Shown here in pieces: positions 16,090 through 23,702 of a stretch of 58,461 bases of DNA. How positions within the stretch are numbered: the first letter of the stretch is position 1; the number at the start of each line of letters is the position of its first letter. The notes below the pieces were generated by a model. It made no database searches. It was given only the letters and a program-made list of their open reading frames with translations, and was not told where the DNA came from. Origin of the DNA: Prolixibacteraceae bacterium (GTDB lineage Bacteria; Bacteroidota; Bacteroidia; Bacteroidales; Prolixibacteraceae); contig JALOCD010000007.1 of assembly GCA_023228025.1 (NCBI GenBank), positions 1-58,461 of the forward strand, given 5' to 3'. A program made the position numbers and the translations under genes.

Positions 16090-16944
16090 CTACCTGAACA
16101 GTTCCCGGCTAAGTATCCCTGATGCTATTTCGCGGACCTCTCCCGTCAGGCGGATGTTCCAGTCCTCATCCACCTCCAGTTTCAGGATTCCACCCGGCAT
16201 TTTAACCGAAATGGCTCTATCAGTAAGCCCCTTTTTAACCATTACTGCGGCAATTGCACTGGAAGAGCTGCCCGATGCCTGAGTAAAACCTGCACCCCGT
16301 TCCCAGATCAGCGCCTCCACCACATTTTTGGAAATCACTTTGACGAATTGTACATTGATCCGGTTGGGGAACATTGGATGGTTCTCTATCAATGTCCCCA
16401 CACGTCTGATTTCTTCCTCCTGTAGATTTTCCCTTAGAACAACACAGTGCGGATTCCCTACCGAAACGCAATGAAACCGGTATTCAGCTCCATCGATCAA
16501 AACTGGCTCGTCGAAACACTCCTCCTTTGCAAAAGTGACCGGAATTTCCGCGGAGGTGAAATTGGCCTTTCCAATGTCTACCCTAATCATAAAGGCTTTC
16601 CCATCAACCAATTCAAGGATATGCGCCGTTACAACTCCACCAAGCGTATCTATGGTAAATTGATGCTTCCCGGTAAATCCATAGTCAAAAAGGTACTTGG
16701 CAAAAATCCGGAGCCCGTTTCCGCTTTTCTCAGCCTCGGATCCGTCCGGGTTAAGAATGCGCAGTCCAAAATCAGCTTTCCCGGTAGGTACTTTGAGCAG
16801 AATTCCATCAGAGCCGATGCCAACATGGATGTTGCACAATTGGACGATTCGCTCTATGGTAAGTTCAAAATCGATTGCTGACTGATCAAATACAATGTAT
16901 TCGTTTCCAAGCCCATGCGTTTTAACAAAAAAATTCATCTCCAT
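16090..16944 (-). CDS. dapF: Diaminopimelate epimerase-like protein with both catalytic Cys replaced by Ser
   Basis: The 284-residue product has the full DapF fold and length. DapF normally interconverts LL- and meso-DAP with two cysteines acting as base and acid. Substrate-binding elements are kept: HGLGNEY (10-16), LNPDGSEAE (64-72), SVGNPHCVV (161-169), NRINVQF and ERGAG (215-219). But the two catalytic cysteines are serines: Ser74 in AEKSGNGLRIF (codon AGC) and Ser224 in TQASGSSSSA (codon TCG). Both replacements were read from the DNA. It lies divergent from dapL and near lysA, exactly where the pathway epimerase is expected. It may be a real epimerase with altered chemistry, a racemase or epimerase for another substrate, or an inactive paralog. 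Fold firm, activity open. Confidence 0.85.
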   Translation of the reverse strand: MEMNFFVKTHGLGNEYIVFDQSAIDFELTIERIVQLCNIHVGIGSDGILLKVPTGKADFGLRILNPDGSEAEKSGNGLRIFAKYLFDYGFTGKHQFTIDTLGGVVTAHILELVDGKAFMIRVDIGKANFTSAEIPVTFAKEECFDEPVLIDGAEYRFHCVSVGNPHCVVLRENLQEEEIRRVGTLIENHPMFPNRINVQFVKVISKNVVEALIWERGAGFTQASGSSSSAIAAVMVKKGLTDRAISVKMPGGILKLEVDEDWNIRLTGEVREIASGILSRELFR

Positions 16945-16994
16945 AACTGGCGGATTGTGAGGTTTGCCGTAAAAGTACCCAAAAATTTATTTCT

Positions 16995-17002
16995 TATCTT
17001 TG
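16995..17002 (+). promoter_or_regulatory. Bacteroidota -7 box (TATCTTTG) for dapL
   Basis: TATCTTTG matches TAnnTTTG, 37 bases upstream of ATG 17040 in the gap between the divergent dapF-like gene and dapL. Confidence 0.7.
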
Positions 17003-17039
17003 CCAATCGACATTGTTTACATAAAAAGTACTATTGGAT

Positions 17040-18266
17040 ATGGCAAGAATCAACGAAAATTACCTGAAACTGAAAGCAGGTTATCTGTTTCCCGAAATTG
17101 GACGTCGCGTACGTGAGTTTGCAAAGGCAAATCCCGAAAAAGAGATCATCCGAATGGGGATCGGAGATGTTACACAACCCCTTACACCAACTGTGACGAA
17201 GGCTTTTCATGAAGGGGTCGACGAGATGGGCACTTTAGCAACTTTCAAAGGTTACGGACCTGAGCAAGGGTACGAATTCCTTCGTGAAGCCATCGCGAAA
17301 AATGACTACCATGCCCGTGGAGTTCAAATCTCTGCAGATGAAATATTTGTCTCCGACGGATCGAAGTGCGACACCGGAAATATTCAGGAAATTTTTGGTA
17401 GCGACAACAAAATTGCTATTTGCGATCCGGTTTATCCGGTTTACGCCGATACAACCGTCATGTCCGGTAAAACCGGATACTGTCAATCGAATGGCTATTT
17501 TGACGGGATTATCTACATGCCATGCAACGAAGGAAATGGTTTCCTTCCCGAACTACCTTCAGAACGGCCGGATCTTATCTTTTTATGCTTTCCCAACAAC
17601 CCTACCGGGACTGTCGCATCGAAAGAGGTTTTGAAAACATGGGTGGATTATGCTGTCAAAAATAAATGCATCATTTTATACGACGCAGCTTATGAGGCGT
17701 TTATTACGGACCCTGCCATACCCCACTCCATATATGAGATAGAAGGGGCCAAATCGGTAGCCATAGAATTCAGAAGTTTCTCCAAAACCGCCGGTTTTAC
17801 GGGAACGCGTTGTGCCTTTACTGTTATTCCGGATGAGTTGATGGCGTACGACTCGGCAGGCAAGCAACATCAGGTAAAGCCTTTGTGGATGCGGAGGCAC
17901 ACGACCAAATTCAATGGTGTTTCCTATCCTGTTCAAAAAGCTGCAGCGGCAATCTATACGGCAGAGGGGGCCAAAGAGGTAAAGGCGGTGATCGATTATT
18001 ACCTCGAAAATGCCCGCGTCATGATAGAAAGCCTGAAATCACTGGGTTATACGGTCTTTGGTGGAATCAATGCACCTTATGTTTGGGTGAAAACAAAAAA
18101 CGGGCTTACCTCCTGGGAGTTTTTCGACCTTTTGCTGAACGAAGCTAATGTTGTCGGGACACCTGGATCTGGTTTCGGACCTTCAGGGGAAGGATATTTC
18201 CGTTTCTCTGCCTTTGCGGAAAGGGACAATGTCCTGAAAGCGATGGAGCGGCTAAGGAAAATATGA
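17040..18266 (+). CDS. dapL: LL-diaminopimelate aminotransferase
   Basis: ATG 17040 (MARINENYLKLKAGYLFPEI) is chosen over the TTG two codons earlier; the product is 408 residues, normal for DapL. It is a fold-type I PLP aminotransferase that makes LL-DAP directly from tetrahydrodipicolinate with glutamate, bypassing the DapD/C/E succinylase steps. Motifs: RMGIGDVTQPL near the N terminus, CFPNNPTGT (substrate/PLP Asn), YDAAYEAF, and the PLP lysine K249 in SFSKTAGFTGTR. Arg near the C terminus (YFRFSAF) would bind the carboxylate. Its product needs an epimerase before LysA can act; the dapF-like gene next door is the obvious candidate. Confidence 0.95.
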   Translation: MARINENYLKLKAGYLFPEIGRRVREFAKANPEKEIIRMGIGDVTQPLTPTVTKAFHEGVDEMGTLATFKGYGPEQGYEFLREAIAKNDYHARGVQISADEIFVSDGSKCDTGNIQEIFGSDNKIAICDPVYPVYADTTVMSGKTGYCQSNGYFDGIIYMPCNEGNGFLPELPSERPDLIFLCFPNNPTGTVASKEVLKTWVDYAVKNKCIILYDAAYEAFITDPAIPHSIYEIEGAKSVAIEFRSFSKTAGFTGTRCAFTVIPDELMAYDSAGKQHQVKPLWMRRHTTKFNGVSYPVQKAAAAIYTAEGAKEVKAVIDYYLENARVMIESLKSLGYTVFGGINAPYVWVKTKNGLTSWEFFDLLLNEANVVGTPGSGFGPSGEGYFRFSAFAERDNVLKAMERLRKI

Positions 18267-18290
18267 AAATTGGAAAATTGGAAAATGAAA

Positions 18291-18315
18291 CCCTTCGACT
18301 TCGCTCAGGGACCGG
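18291..18315 (-). repeat. Dispersed REP-like palindrome, copy 1
   Basis: CCCTTCGACTTCGCTCAGGG plus ACCGG is one of three copies in the window (others at 41770-41796 and 55388-55415, opposite orientation). Its core CCCT..AGGG is palindromic. It follows the dapL stop, next to GGAAAATT word repeats. Confidence 0.8.
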
Positions 18316-18410
18316 AGCAGATAGGAAGGCTGTTTTGGAGTCTTTTGGATTTTTAACATTTTTTTCGGTCTCTTTTATTAAAATTCGGAAAATCACGATA
18401 AGAAGTTAAC

Positions 18411-18443
18411 TACTTTAGTCACTTTAGTTCACTATAGCTCACT
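18411..18443 (+). repeat. ACTTTAGTCAC word array, copy 1
   Basis: These 33 bases match 53301-53333 at 32 positions. In both places the array ends shortly before a start codon (here ATG 18462). Confidence 0.85.
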
Positions 18444-18461
18444 CCAGGCACTTTCTGAAAT

Positions 18462-19232
18462 ATGACATTTAAAAAGTGGTTATTTCTCGTCGTTTTAACT
18501 TACGGCCTTTCCGTGAGCAGTTTCGCTCAGGTATACTTCCCGGAGGACATGGTGAAGGTTGCCGCCCAGGTGCGGGATGACCTGACCGGGCTGGTAATTC
18601 CTTACGTAAATGTGATTAACCAACGGGTCAGGGGAGGTACCATGACAGACAAAGAGGGTAAATTTTCATTGCAAGCCGACCCGACTGATACCATCACTTT
18701 CAAATCAATCGGATATATTGACAAGAGGGTTCCTGTGAGTGAAATTGTTGGCCATGCAGATGCCATTGTAACCATGGCACCGGTCAGGTACCAATTGGAG
18801 GGGGTTGAAATAACCGGAGAGGGACAGAAGGTAAATATGTCCGGATTACTCGATCATGCAAAGAACATGAGTCAAATCCCGGTTGAACTCAGGGGTGAAT
18901 TTGCAACAAAACCCAAGGTCTTGACCGCCATTTTCCATCCTACCTCCTTCCTCTACTACAAATTCAATAAGGAAGAGAAATCGAAGCGCAACACATTGGC
19001 AGCCATCCGTACCGAAAGGGAATGGCAGCTCTTTTCGCTGGTTTACAACAAAGAAATTGCTGAAAGGTTAACCGGATTGCAAGGTGACGAACTCGATAAT
19101 TTCATGGTCTACTTCAATGCCTACAGCAATCTTCGCTTCAGTGCCACCACTTACGAAGTTGAAAAAAGGGTGAAGGAGGTTTTTGCCGAATACAAGGTGA
19201 AGACCGCTACACCAAAAGATAGTATAAAATAA
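18462..19232 (+). CDS. Carboxypeptidase-regulatory-like domain protein, secreted
   Basis: The 256-residue product begins with a signal peptide (MTFKKWLFLVVLTYGLSVSS, cleavage after FAQ). Residues ~30-115 form a CarboxypepD_reg-like beta-sandwich (VRDDLTGLVIPYVNVINQ, GTMTDKEGKFSLQADPTDTI, FKSIGYIDKRVPV), the module found at the N terminus of TonB-dependent receptors and other Bacteroidota envelope proteins. The remainder is helical and charged (NTLAAIRTEREWQLFSL, LSNLRFSATTYEVEKRVKEV in parts) and not recognised. The protein is too short for a receptor barrel, so it is a periplasmic or surface protein of unknown role. It is followed by a 30-bp inverted repeat and the dehydratase gene, on the same strand. 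Confidence 0.8.
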   Translation: MTFKKWLFLVVLTYGLSVSSFAQVYFPEDMVKVAAQVRDDLTGLVIPYVNVINQRVRGGTMTDKEGKFSLQADPTDTITFKSIGYIDKRVPVSEIVGHADAIVTMAPVRYQLEGVEITGEGQKVNMSGLLDHAKNMSQIPVELRGEFATKPKVLTAIFHPTSFLYYKFNKEEKSKRNTLAAIRTEREWQLFSLVYNKEIAERLTGLQGDELDNFMVYFNAYSNLRFSATTYEVEKRVKEVFAEYKVKTATPKDSIK

Positions 19233-19239
19233 TAACAGA

Positions 19240-19362
19240 TTGCTTCGTCGTTCCTCCTCGCAATGACGGTCCATTTAATGACTAATTGTTGGCAATTGCG
19301 CCCATCGCGTATCTCCAATGCTCAATAGATCACCGTCATTGCGAGGAGGAACGACGAAGCAA
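19240..19362. repeat. Perfect 30-bp inverted repeat
   Basis: The arm at 19240-19269 (TTGCTTCGTCGTTCCTCCTC...) is the exact reverse complement of 19333-19362, with a 63-base spacer. It lies between two co-oriented genes. The core word TCATTGCGAGGAGGAACGA is, from memory, a repeat found in many unrelated bacterial genomes. Confidence 0.95.
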
Positions 19363-19392
19363 CCTCAACTCAATATTCTAATCTCATTAAAA

Positions 19393-20343
19393 ATGCAACT
19401 GCCAACATTTTCCGATATCCTTGCTGCTCACGAGCTGATTAAGTCCTATATCCACCGGACTCCCGTGCTGACCAGCAAAAGCATCAATGCCTTAATGGGT
19501 TGCGAGCTATTTTTCAAATGTGAAAATTTTCAAAAAGTGGGGGCTTTCAAATTCAGGGGTGCGACAAATGCCGTTTTTTCGCTCAGTGACACAGAGGCTG
19601 GCTCCGGAGTAGGTACACACTCCTCGGGAAATCATGCCGCAGCATTGGCGCTTGCTGCAAGAATCAGGGGTATAAAAGCACACATTGTCATGCCATCGAA
19701 TGCGCCTGATGTCAAGAAGATCGCGGTAGCGGGTTATGGCGCTAACATTACTTTCTGTGAGCCAACACTCCAAGCCAGGGAAGAAACATTGAAAAAACTG
19801 GCAGAAGAGATTGGTTTGACTATTGTTCATCCATACAACAATTTCAAAGTTATTTGTGGTCAGGGGACTGCTGCGCTTGAGTTGCTGGATGAGGTAAAAA
19901 ATCTCGAAATCATGCTGTGTCCGGTAGGCGGAGGAGGTCTTTTGTCGGGTACAGCTATTTCAACCAAATCCATTCTCCCTTCCTGCAAAGTAATGGCTGC
20001 CGAACCCAAAAACGCGGATGACGCCTACCGTTCTTTCAGGGACGGATTCATTCACCCATCCATACATCCACAAACGATAGCCGATGGGTTACTGACCTCA
20101 CTTGGAGAGTTGAATTTTGCGGTGATCCGTCAATATGTAGACGAGATCCTAACCGTATCGGAGGCATCCATCATCGCGTCCATGCGAATGATCTGGGAAC
20201 GGATGAAGATTATCATTGAACCCTCCAGTGCAGTGCCGCTGGCAGTCATCATGGAAAATAAGGACAAATTTGCCGGCCTTAAAATAGGGATCATTTTATC
20301 AGGGGGAAATGTAGACTTGGCCAGGCTGCCATTTCAAGGATAA
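19393..20343 (+). CDS. Threonine/serine dehydratase-like PLP enzyme
   Basis: ATG 19393 (MQLPTFSDILAAHELIKSYI) gives 316 residues; an earlier in-frame start at 19318 would run through the inverted repeat and is rejected. It is a fold-type II PLP enzyme: PLP lysine in VGAFKFRGATNA (~residue 53), HSSGNHAAALA, and the phosphate loop PVGGGGLLSG, with a C-terminal LSGGNVDLARL. The lack of an ACT-like regulatory domain and the 316-residue length put it with catabolic threonine dehydratases and eukaryotic-type serine racemases rather than biosynthetic IlvA. Likely reactions are threonine to 2-oxobutanoate, serine to pyruvate, or serine racemisation. Its stop lies in the arm of a palindrome. Confidence 0.88.
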   Translation: MQLPTFSDILAAHELIKSYIHRTPVLTSKSINALMGCELFFKCENFQKVGAFKFRGATNAVFSLSDTEAGSGVGTHSSGNHAAALALAARIRGIKAHIVMPSNAPDVKKIAVAGYGANITFCEPTLQAREETLKKLAEEIGLTIVHPYNNFKVICGQGTAALELLDEVKNLEIMLCPVGGGGLLSGTAISTKSILPSCKVMAAEPKNADDAYRSFRDGFIHPSIHPQTIADGLLTSLGELNFAVIRQYVDEILTVSEASIIASMRMIWERMKIIIEPSSAVPLAVIMENKDKFAGLKIGIILSGGNVDLARLPFQG

Positions 20344-20502
20344 AGGATAAAGGATAAAGGATAAAGGGGCATTTGAGCGGAATTGAGGATGATCACATTG
20401 ATCATCTAGTTATGAGTTATGAGTTATGAGTTATGACGCTGTAATCATGATCGCAGCGTAATAACTTTATCCTTTATCCTTTTTACTTTATCCTTGAAAT
20501 GG
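20329..20502. repeat. GGATAAAG-armed palindromic element A between convergent genes
   Basis: CCATTTCAAGGATAAAG (20329-20345) recurs inverted at 20486-20502. The left arm includes the last codons and TAA stop of the dehydratase gene. Inside are further GGATAAA units, a GAGTTAT heptamer array (about 20408-20435), and a hairpin GTTATGACGCTG / CAGCGTAATAAC (20430-20441, 20454-20465). The plan is the same as element B at 43476-43611. Confidence 0.85.
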
Positions 20503-20504
20503 TT

Positions 20505-21110
20505 TTACCTGATCTTAATGCCCAGCGTAACATTGACTGCATTCTTCCAGTTCAATTGCTGAATATTCGTTTCCACCGAGTTATTGAGGTTTGCCGAATA
20601 ACGGACATCAAGCGTTATGAAACCTAACACATCAACACCGCCTCCAAATTGCAGATCGAAATTATTTTTCTGTCTGGTAAAGGAAGGAAATGGGTTAGAC
20701 TCATTAAGGAAAAAAGAGCCTTGAGGCCCGGCCATCACATGTGCACTGACAATGCCCAGATTCAGTAGTCTTAACCCAACCATTACAGGCACCCTCAAGG
20801 TATTAACCTTTGTCTCCATCGGGGCAGTGTTGGAAACGGTATAGGTCTCCTTGTGCGTTGCATAATAAAATTCGGGTTGCAGGTACAATACCCTACCAAA
20901 CTGGAAGAAGATACCAAACTGTGAATTGGAATCAAATTGGGTCTTAATGGAATTTTGATCAATCGTCGGGGTGACCAGATCCAGACCGATCTTTGGGCCA
21001 AACCAAAAGGTTGGTTTGGTTTTGTCGCTTGTGGCAGACTGATCTTGTGCCACCAGGTAAAATGGAAGAACCAAAAGTGCAAACAGCAAAACAATCATCA
21101 ATCTTTTCAT
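20505..21110 (-). CDS. PorT-like outer membrane beta-barrel protein
   Basis: The 201-residue product has a signal peptide (MKRLMIVLLFALLVLPFYLV, cleavage after AQ) and an eight-strand-type barrel of the outer membrane protein beta-barrel family common in Bacteroidota (PF13568). Alternating strands are visible: WFGPKIGLDLVTP, QFGIFFQFGRVLYLQPEFYYA, TLRVPVMVGLRLL, AHVMAGPQGSFF and VTLGIKIR at the very end, which closes with a typical barrel residue pattern. It is an outer membrane protein of unknown cargo; relatives include the T9SS protein PorT, but nothing here proves that role. It converges on the dehydratase gene across palindromic element A. Confidence 0.85.
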   Translation of the reverse strand: MKRLMIVLLFALLVLPFYLVAQDQSATSDKTKPTFWFGPKIGLDLVTPTIDQNSIKTQFDSNSQFGIFFQFGRVLYLQPEFYYATHKETYTVSNTAPMETKVNTLRVPVMVGLRLLNLGIVSAHVMAGPQGSFFLNESNPFPSFTRQKNNFDLQFGGGVDVLGFITLDVRYSANLNNSVETNIQQLNWKNAVNVTLGIKIR

Positions 21111-21290
21111 GGCATTTTTTTTACATTCATATTAGTACACGGAACATAAAACTTATACTAAAGATAGAAAGATTTTTTGATTTTTGTGTCCTGATCCATG
21201 GAAATACTAAACACATACAATTTAACGATGAACCAATCATTGAGCATAATTAATGCCAAAATCCAAATACGTCAGGTGAATTCAATGCGG

Positions 21291-22571
21291 CTAATTCTTC
21301 AAACATCTAACCGAAAGGCCATACTTCTGACTGATATAACTTTTTGTCATTGAACCGTTGCCATAATATAGGTACCGATAATAAGCCACAGTAGAATTAA
21401 CGGCCGAATTACTCCACCAGTTGCCATAACTGCCAATATTGCCGAACTCCCCTGAATTGGTGCGATAACCGCCCGGCAGCGCCGTAAACGAAGTTTCGTT
21501 GGTAGCCCCGGCGTTGGGTACTTTCCAGTGAACAGTTGATACCTCTTTCAGTTTTCCTCCTGCCTGCGATTCACCACCCAAATGATCGCTGAGAATGATC
21601 CATTCCGCATCAGATGGAACATGCCAGCCTGAAGGACATAACTTCCCGGTACTCACAGTACTCCAGTTATAAATTGCCCCGTATGTACTACCATTATCGG
21701 CCTGATTATTGTCGTACCAGCAATAACCGGGGAGGATCATATTGGCCCATGCAGAGTTATCTTCCACCAAAGGGATCAAGGTGCTGTCGCGGAATCTGGT
21801 AGTTTTTAAATTTTCGGTCATCCATACCTGCGAACCAATGGTCACCAGATGATAATAGTTATTGTCTACGTCTTTGGCCAACATCCTTCCTGTTGAAAAA
21901 GAACGTTCATTTCCATAGGCTGTGCCGACGAGATTGGAAGCATATGCCCTAAGGTAATAGGTGGAATCCGGGAATAAACCTGAAACGGCGCTGGTATAAG
22001 TTCCGCCGCCAGCGCCATCGTAGGTGACAGAATTGGCAATGGTGGGATTTTTGCGTGTACTCCAGCATACTCCGTGAACGAATATTGGAGAACCTCCATC
22101 TTCAGAAATAACACCTCCACTGGAGACATACGTATCCTTAATGGCAGTAATGACAGTAGTGGTTAAGGTTGGGACAGTTGGTGCAATGACTGCCGTTAAC
22201 TGATTACCGTAGCCGGTCCCAACGCCATTGGTTGCATAGGCCCTGACATAATAAGTTTTGCCTGGTTTTAACCCCATCAACGTGCTGGCAAATACTCCCA
22301 ATCCTTTCCCATCAATCGTGACACTATCTTTGAATTGATTTGTCGGAGTTTGTTTGACGCTCCAGCAAACACCACGGGCAGTCACCGGGGAACTACCCTC
22401 CGATGAAACATCTCCGCCACTGATAACCGACGAAGACAATATATTGGTGATTGCCAATGTCTTAAGCACAGGCACTTCATTGGAAGGTTCTTTCTTACAA
22501 TTTAATGCAATAAAGAGCAACACAATTATCAGTGCATTCCCCGAAAATCCATTTCTTATTAATTTTATCAT
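21291..22571 (-). CDS. FISUMP-domain lipoprotein with two Ig/FnIII-like domains
   Basis: An in-frame ATG at 22571 (MIKLIRNGFSGNALIIVLLF, then lipobox FIALNC) is preferred to the one 15 codons upstream, as it gives a standard lipoprotein signal; 426 residues result. Two FnIII-like repeats follow, each with the stretches GVCWSVKQTPT / GVCWSTRKNPT, LMGLKPGKTYYVRAYATN / LFPDSTYYLRAYASN and YGN. The C-terminal ~190 residues are a FISUMP (Fib_succ_major) domain: VTIGSQVWMTENLKTTRF, YNWSTVSTGKLCPSGWHVPSD, FTALPGGYR, and GLSVRCLKN at the end. The family is a surface lipoprotein of unknown function, expanded in Fibrobacter and Bacteroidota. It lies downstream of the porP-like gene on the same strand. 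Confidence 0.88.
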   Translation of the reverse strand: MIKLIRNGFSGNALIIVLLFIALNCKKEPSNEVPVLKTLAITNILSSSVISGGDVSSEGSSPVTARGVCWSVKQTPTNQFKDSVTIDGKGLGVFASTLMGLKPGKTYYVRAYATNGVGTGYGNQLTAVIAPTVPTLTTTVITAIKDTYVSSGGVISEDGGSPIFVHGVCWSTRKNPTIANSVTYDGAGGGTYTSAVSGLFPDSTYYLRAYASNLVGTAYGNERSFSTGRMLAKDVDNNYYHLVTIGSQVWMTENLKTTRFRDSTLIPLVEDNSAWANMILPGYCWYDNNQADNGSTYGAIYNWSTVSTGKLCPSGWHVPSDAEWIILSDHLGGESQAGGKLKEVSTVHWKVPNAGATNETSFTALPGGYRTNSGEFGNIGSYGNWWSNSAVNSTVAYYRYLYYGNGSMTKSYISQKYGLSVRCLKN

Positions 22572-22718
22572 TCCGTTTAGACAAGCGCTGGTGAAATCGA
22601 ATGAATTAATTGCCAAAATGTACTAAAAATCATAGTAATTGCTTCAAAACAGATGCAAAAACACAAGGATTTAACCATGCCGGCAGAACATGCAAAACTC
22701 GGGGATTGATCATTCAGT

Positions 22719-23669
22719 TTAAAAATATCTCGGTGTGAAACGACAAAACCTTTTCCGCTTGACAGGAAAATCGTAGCTAAGCATAAATTCATGCGTGCCG
22801 GCATTGTATTGTGACGGATGGAAAGAGGTAAGGTCATAAGCATATCCAAGCTTGAGACCCCTGTTAACATAAATTTGAAACAGAAGTCCATAAGAGTTCT
22901 GCATACGATAGGTAGCCCCCACCCAAACCCGTTCGTAAAAGAGTGCGTTGGCAGAAAAGTCAATCACAGTTGGGGTATTCTGGCTCCATCTTGCCAGAAG
23001 GGTAGGCTTGAATTTGACATTGTCAGCAATATCAAGTACATATCCTCCCATAAAATAAAAATTCATCTCCTCCCGGTATACTGTTTCACCACTGTTGGAG
23101 TTAATTTTGTTTTGAAATATTTTGGGAACGGATGCTCCCAGGAAGAAATTGTCGGCATGCCACATGAAACCAACGCCAAAATTGGGCAAATACTTCTTGT
23201 TGATATCAAATGCAACTACCGGGTCATTGGGATCATGAACGCTCAAATCGGTAAGCAAGGCTTCGTACCTGTTGAATCCGCCCTTGATCCCAAATGATAA
23301 GTATTGATCCCCTTCAAGAAGAACACGATAGGAATAGTCGGCATAGACACCATTCTGCCTGACAGGCCCAAACTTGTCAGTAATAATTGAAAGGCCCAAT
23401 CCGACGTTGTACTTTTTGAATGGTCCCTGAATTGTGAAAGTACTTGTATTGGGAGCTCCATCGAATCCCACCCACTGAATTCTGGATAAAGCTGTAATAT
23501 TCACATAACCAGACATACCCGCATAGGCAGGCTGTACTGTTAGAAGATTGTTCATGTATTGGTTAAATACAGGATCCTGCTGGGCATTTGCTCCGTTGTG
23601 AAATGCCAGCAGGATAATCCCAAGCAATGCATATGATAAATCCTTGAATATTCTTTTGTTCTTTTTCAA
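22719..23669 (-). CDS. PorP/SprF family type IX secretion outer membrane protein
   Basis: The 316-residue product has a signal peptide (MKKNKRIFKDLSYALLGIIL, cleavage after ANA) and the PorP/SprF hallmark start QQDPVFNQYMNNLLTVQPAYAG, followed by a barrel with GVYADYSYRVLL, FGIKGGFNRYEA, LGASVPKIF and LKLGYAYDLTS. Family members bind the C-terminal domains of type B T9SS cargo and are needed to attach giant adhesins; SprF serves SprB in Flavobacterium. It sits 33 bases downstream of the 5650-residue adhesin gene, which bears a type B sorting domain, so the two are surely one transcription unit and a dedicated cargo-anchor pair. Confidence 0.95.
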   Translation of the reverse strand: MKKNKRIFKDLSYALLGIILLAFHNGANAQQDPVFNQYMNNLLTVQPAYAGMSGYVNITALSRIQWVGFDGAPNTSTFTIQGPFKKYNVGLGLSIITDKFGPVRQNGVYADYSYRVLLEGDQYLSFGIKGGFNRYEALLTDLSVHDPNDPVVAFDINKKYLPNFGVGFMWHADNFFLGASVPKIFQNKINSNSGETVYREEMNFYFMGGYVLDIADNVKFKPTLLARWSQNTPTVIDFSANALFYERVWVGATYRMQNSYGLLFQIYVNRGLKLGYAYDLTSFHPSQYNAGTHEFMLSYDFPVKRKRFCRFTPRYF

Positions 23670-23702
23670 TGCAATATATATTGAAGGATTAGAATATTTG
23701 TA

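Noticed and set aside
19318..19392. Longer N terminus for the dehydratase (start 25 codons earlier)
   Set aside because: It would translate through the 30-bp inverted repeat and add residues not found in the family; MQLPTFSDILAAHELIKSYI is a normal beginning.
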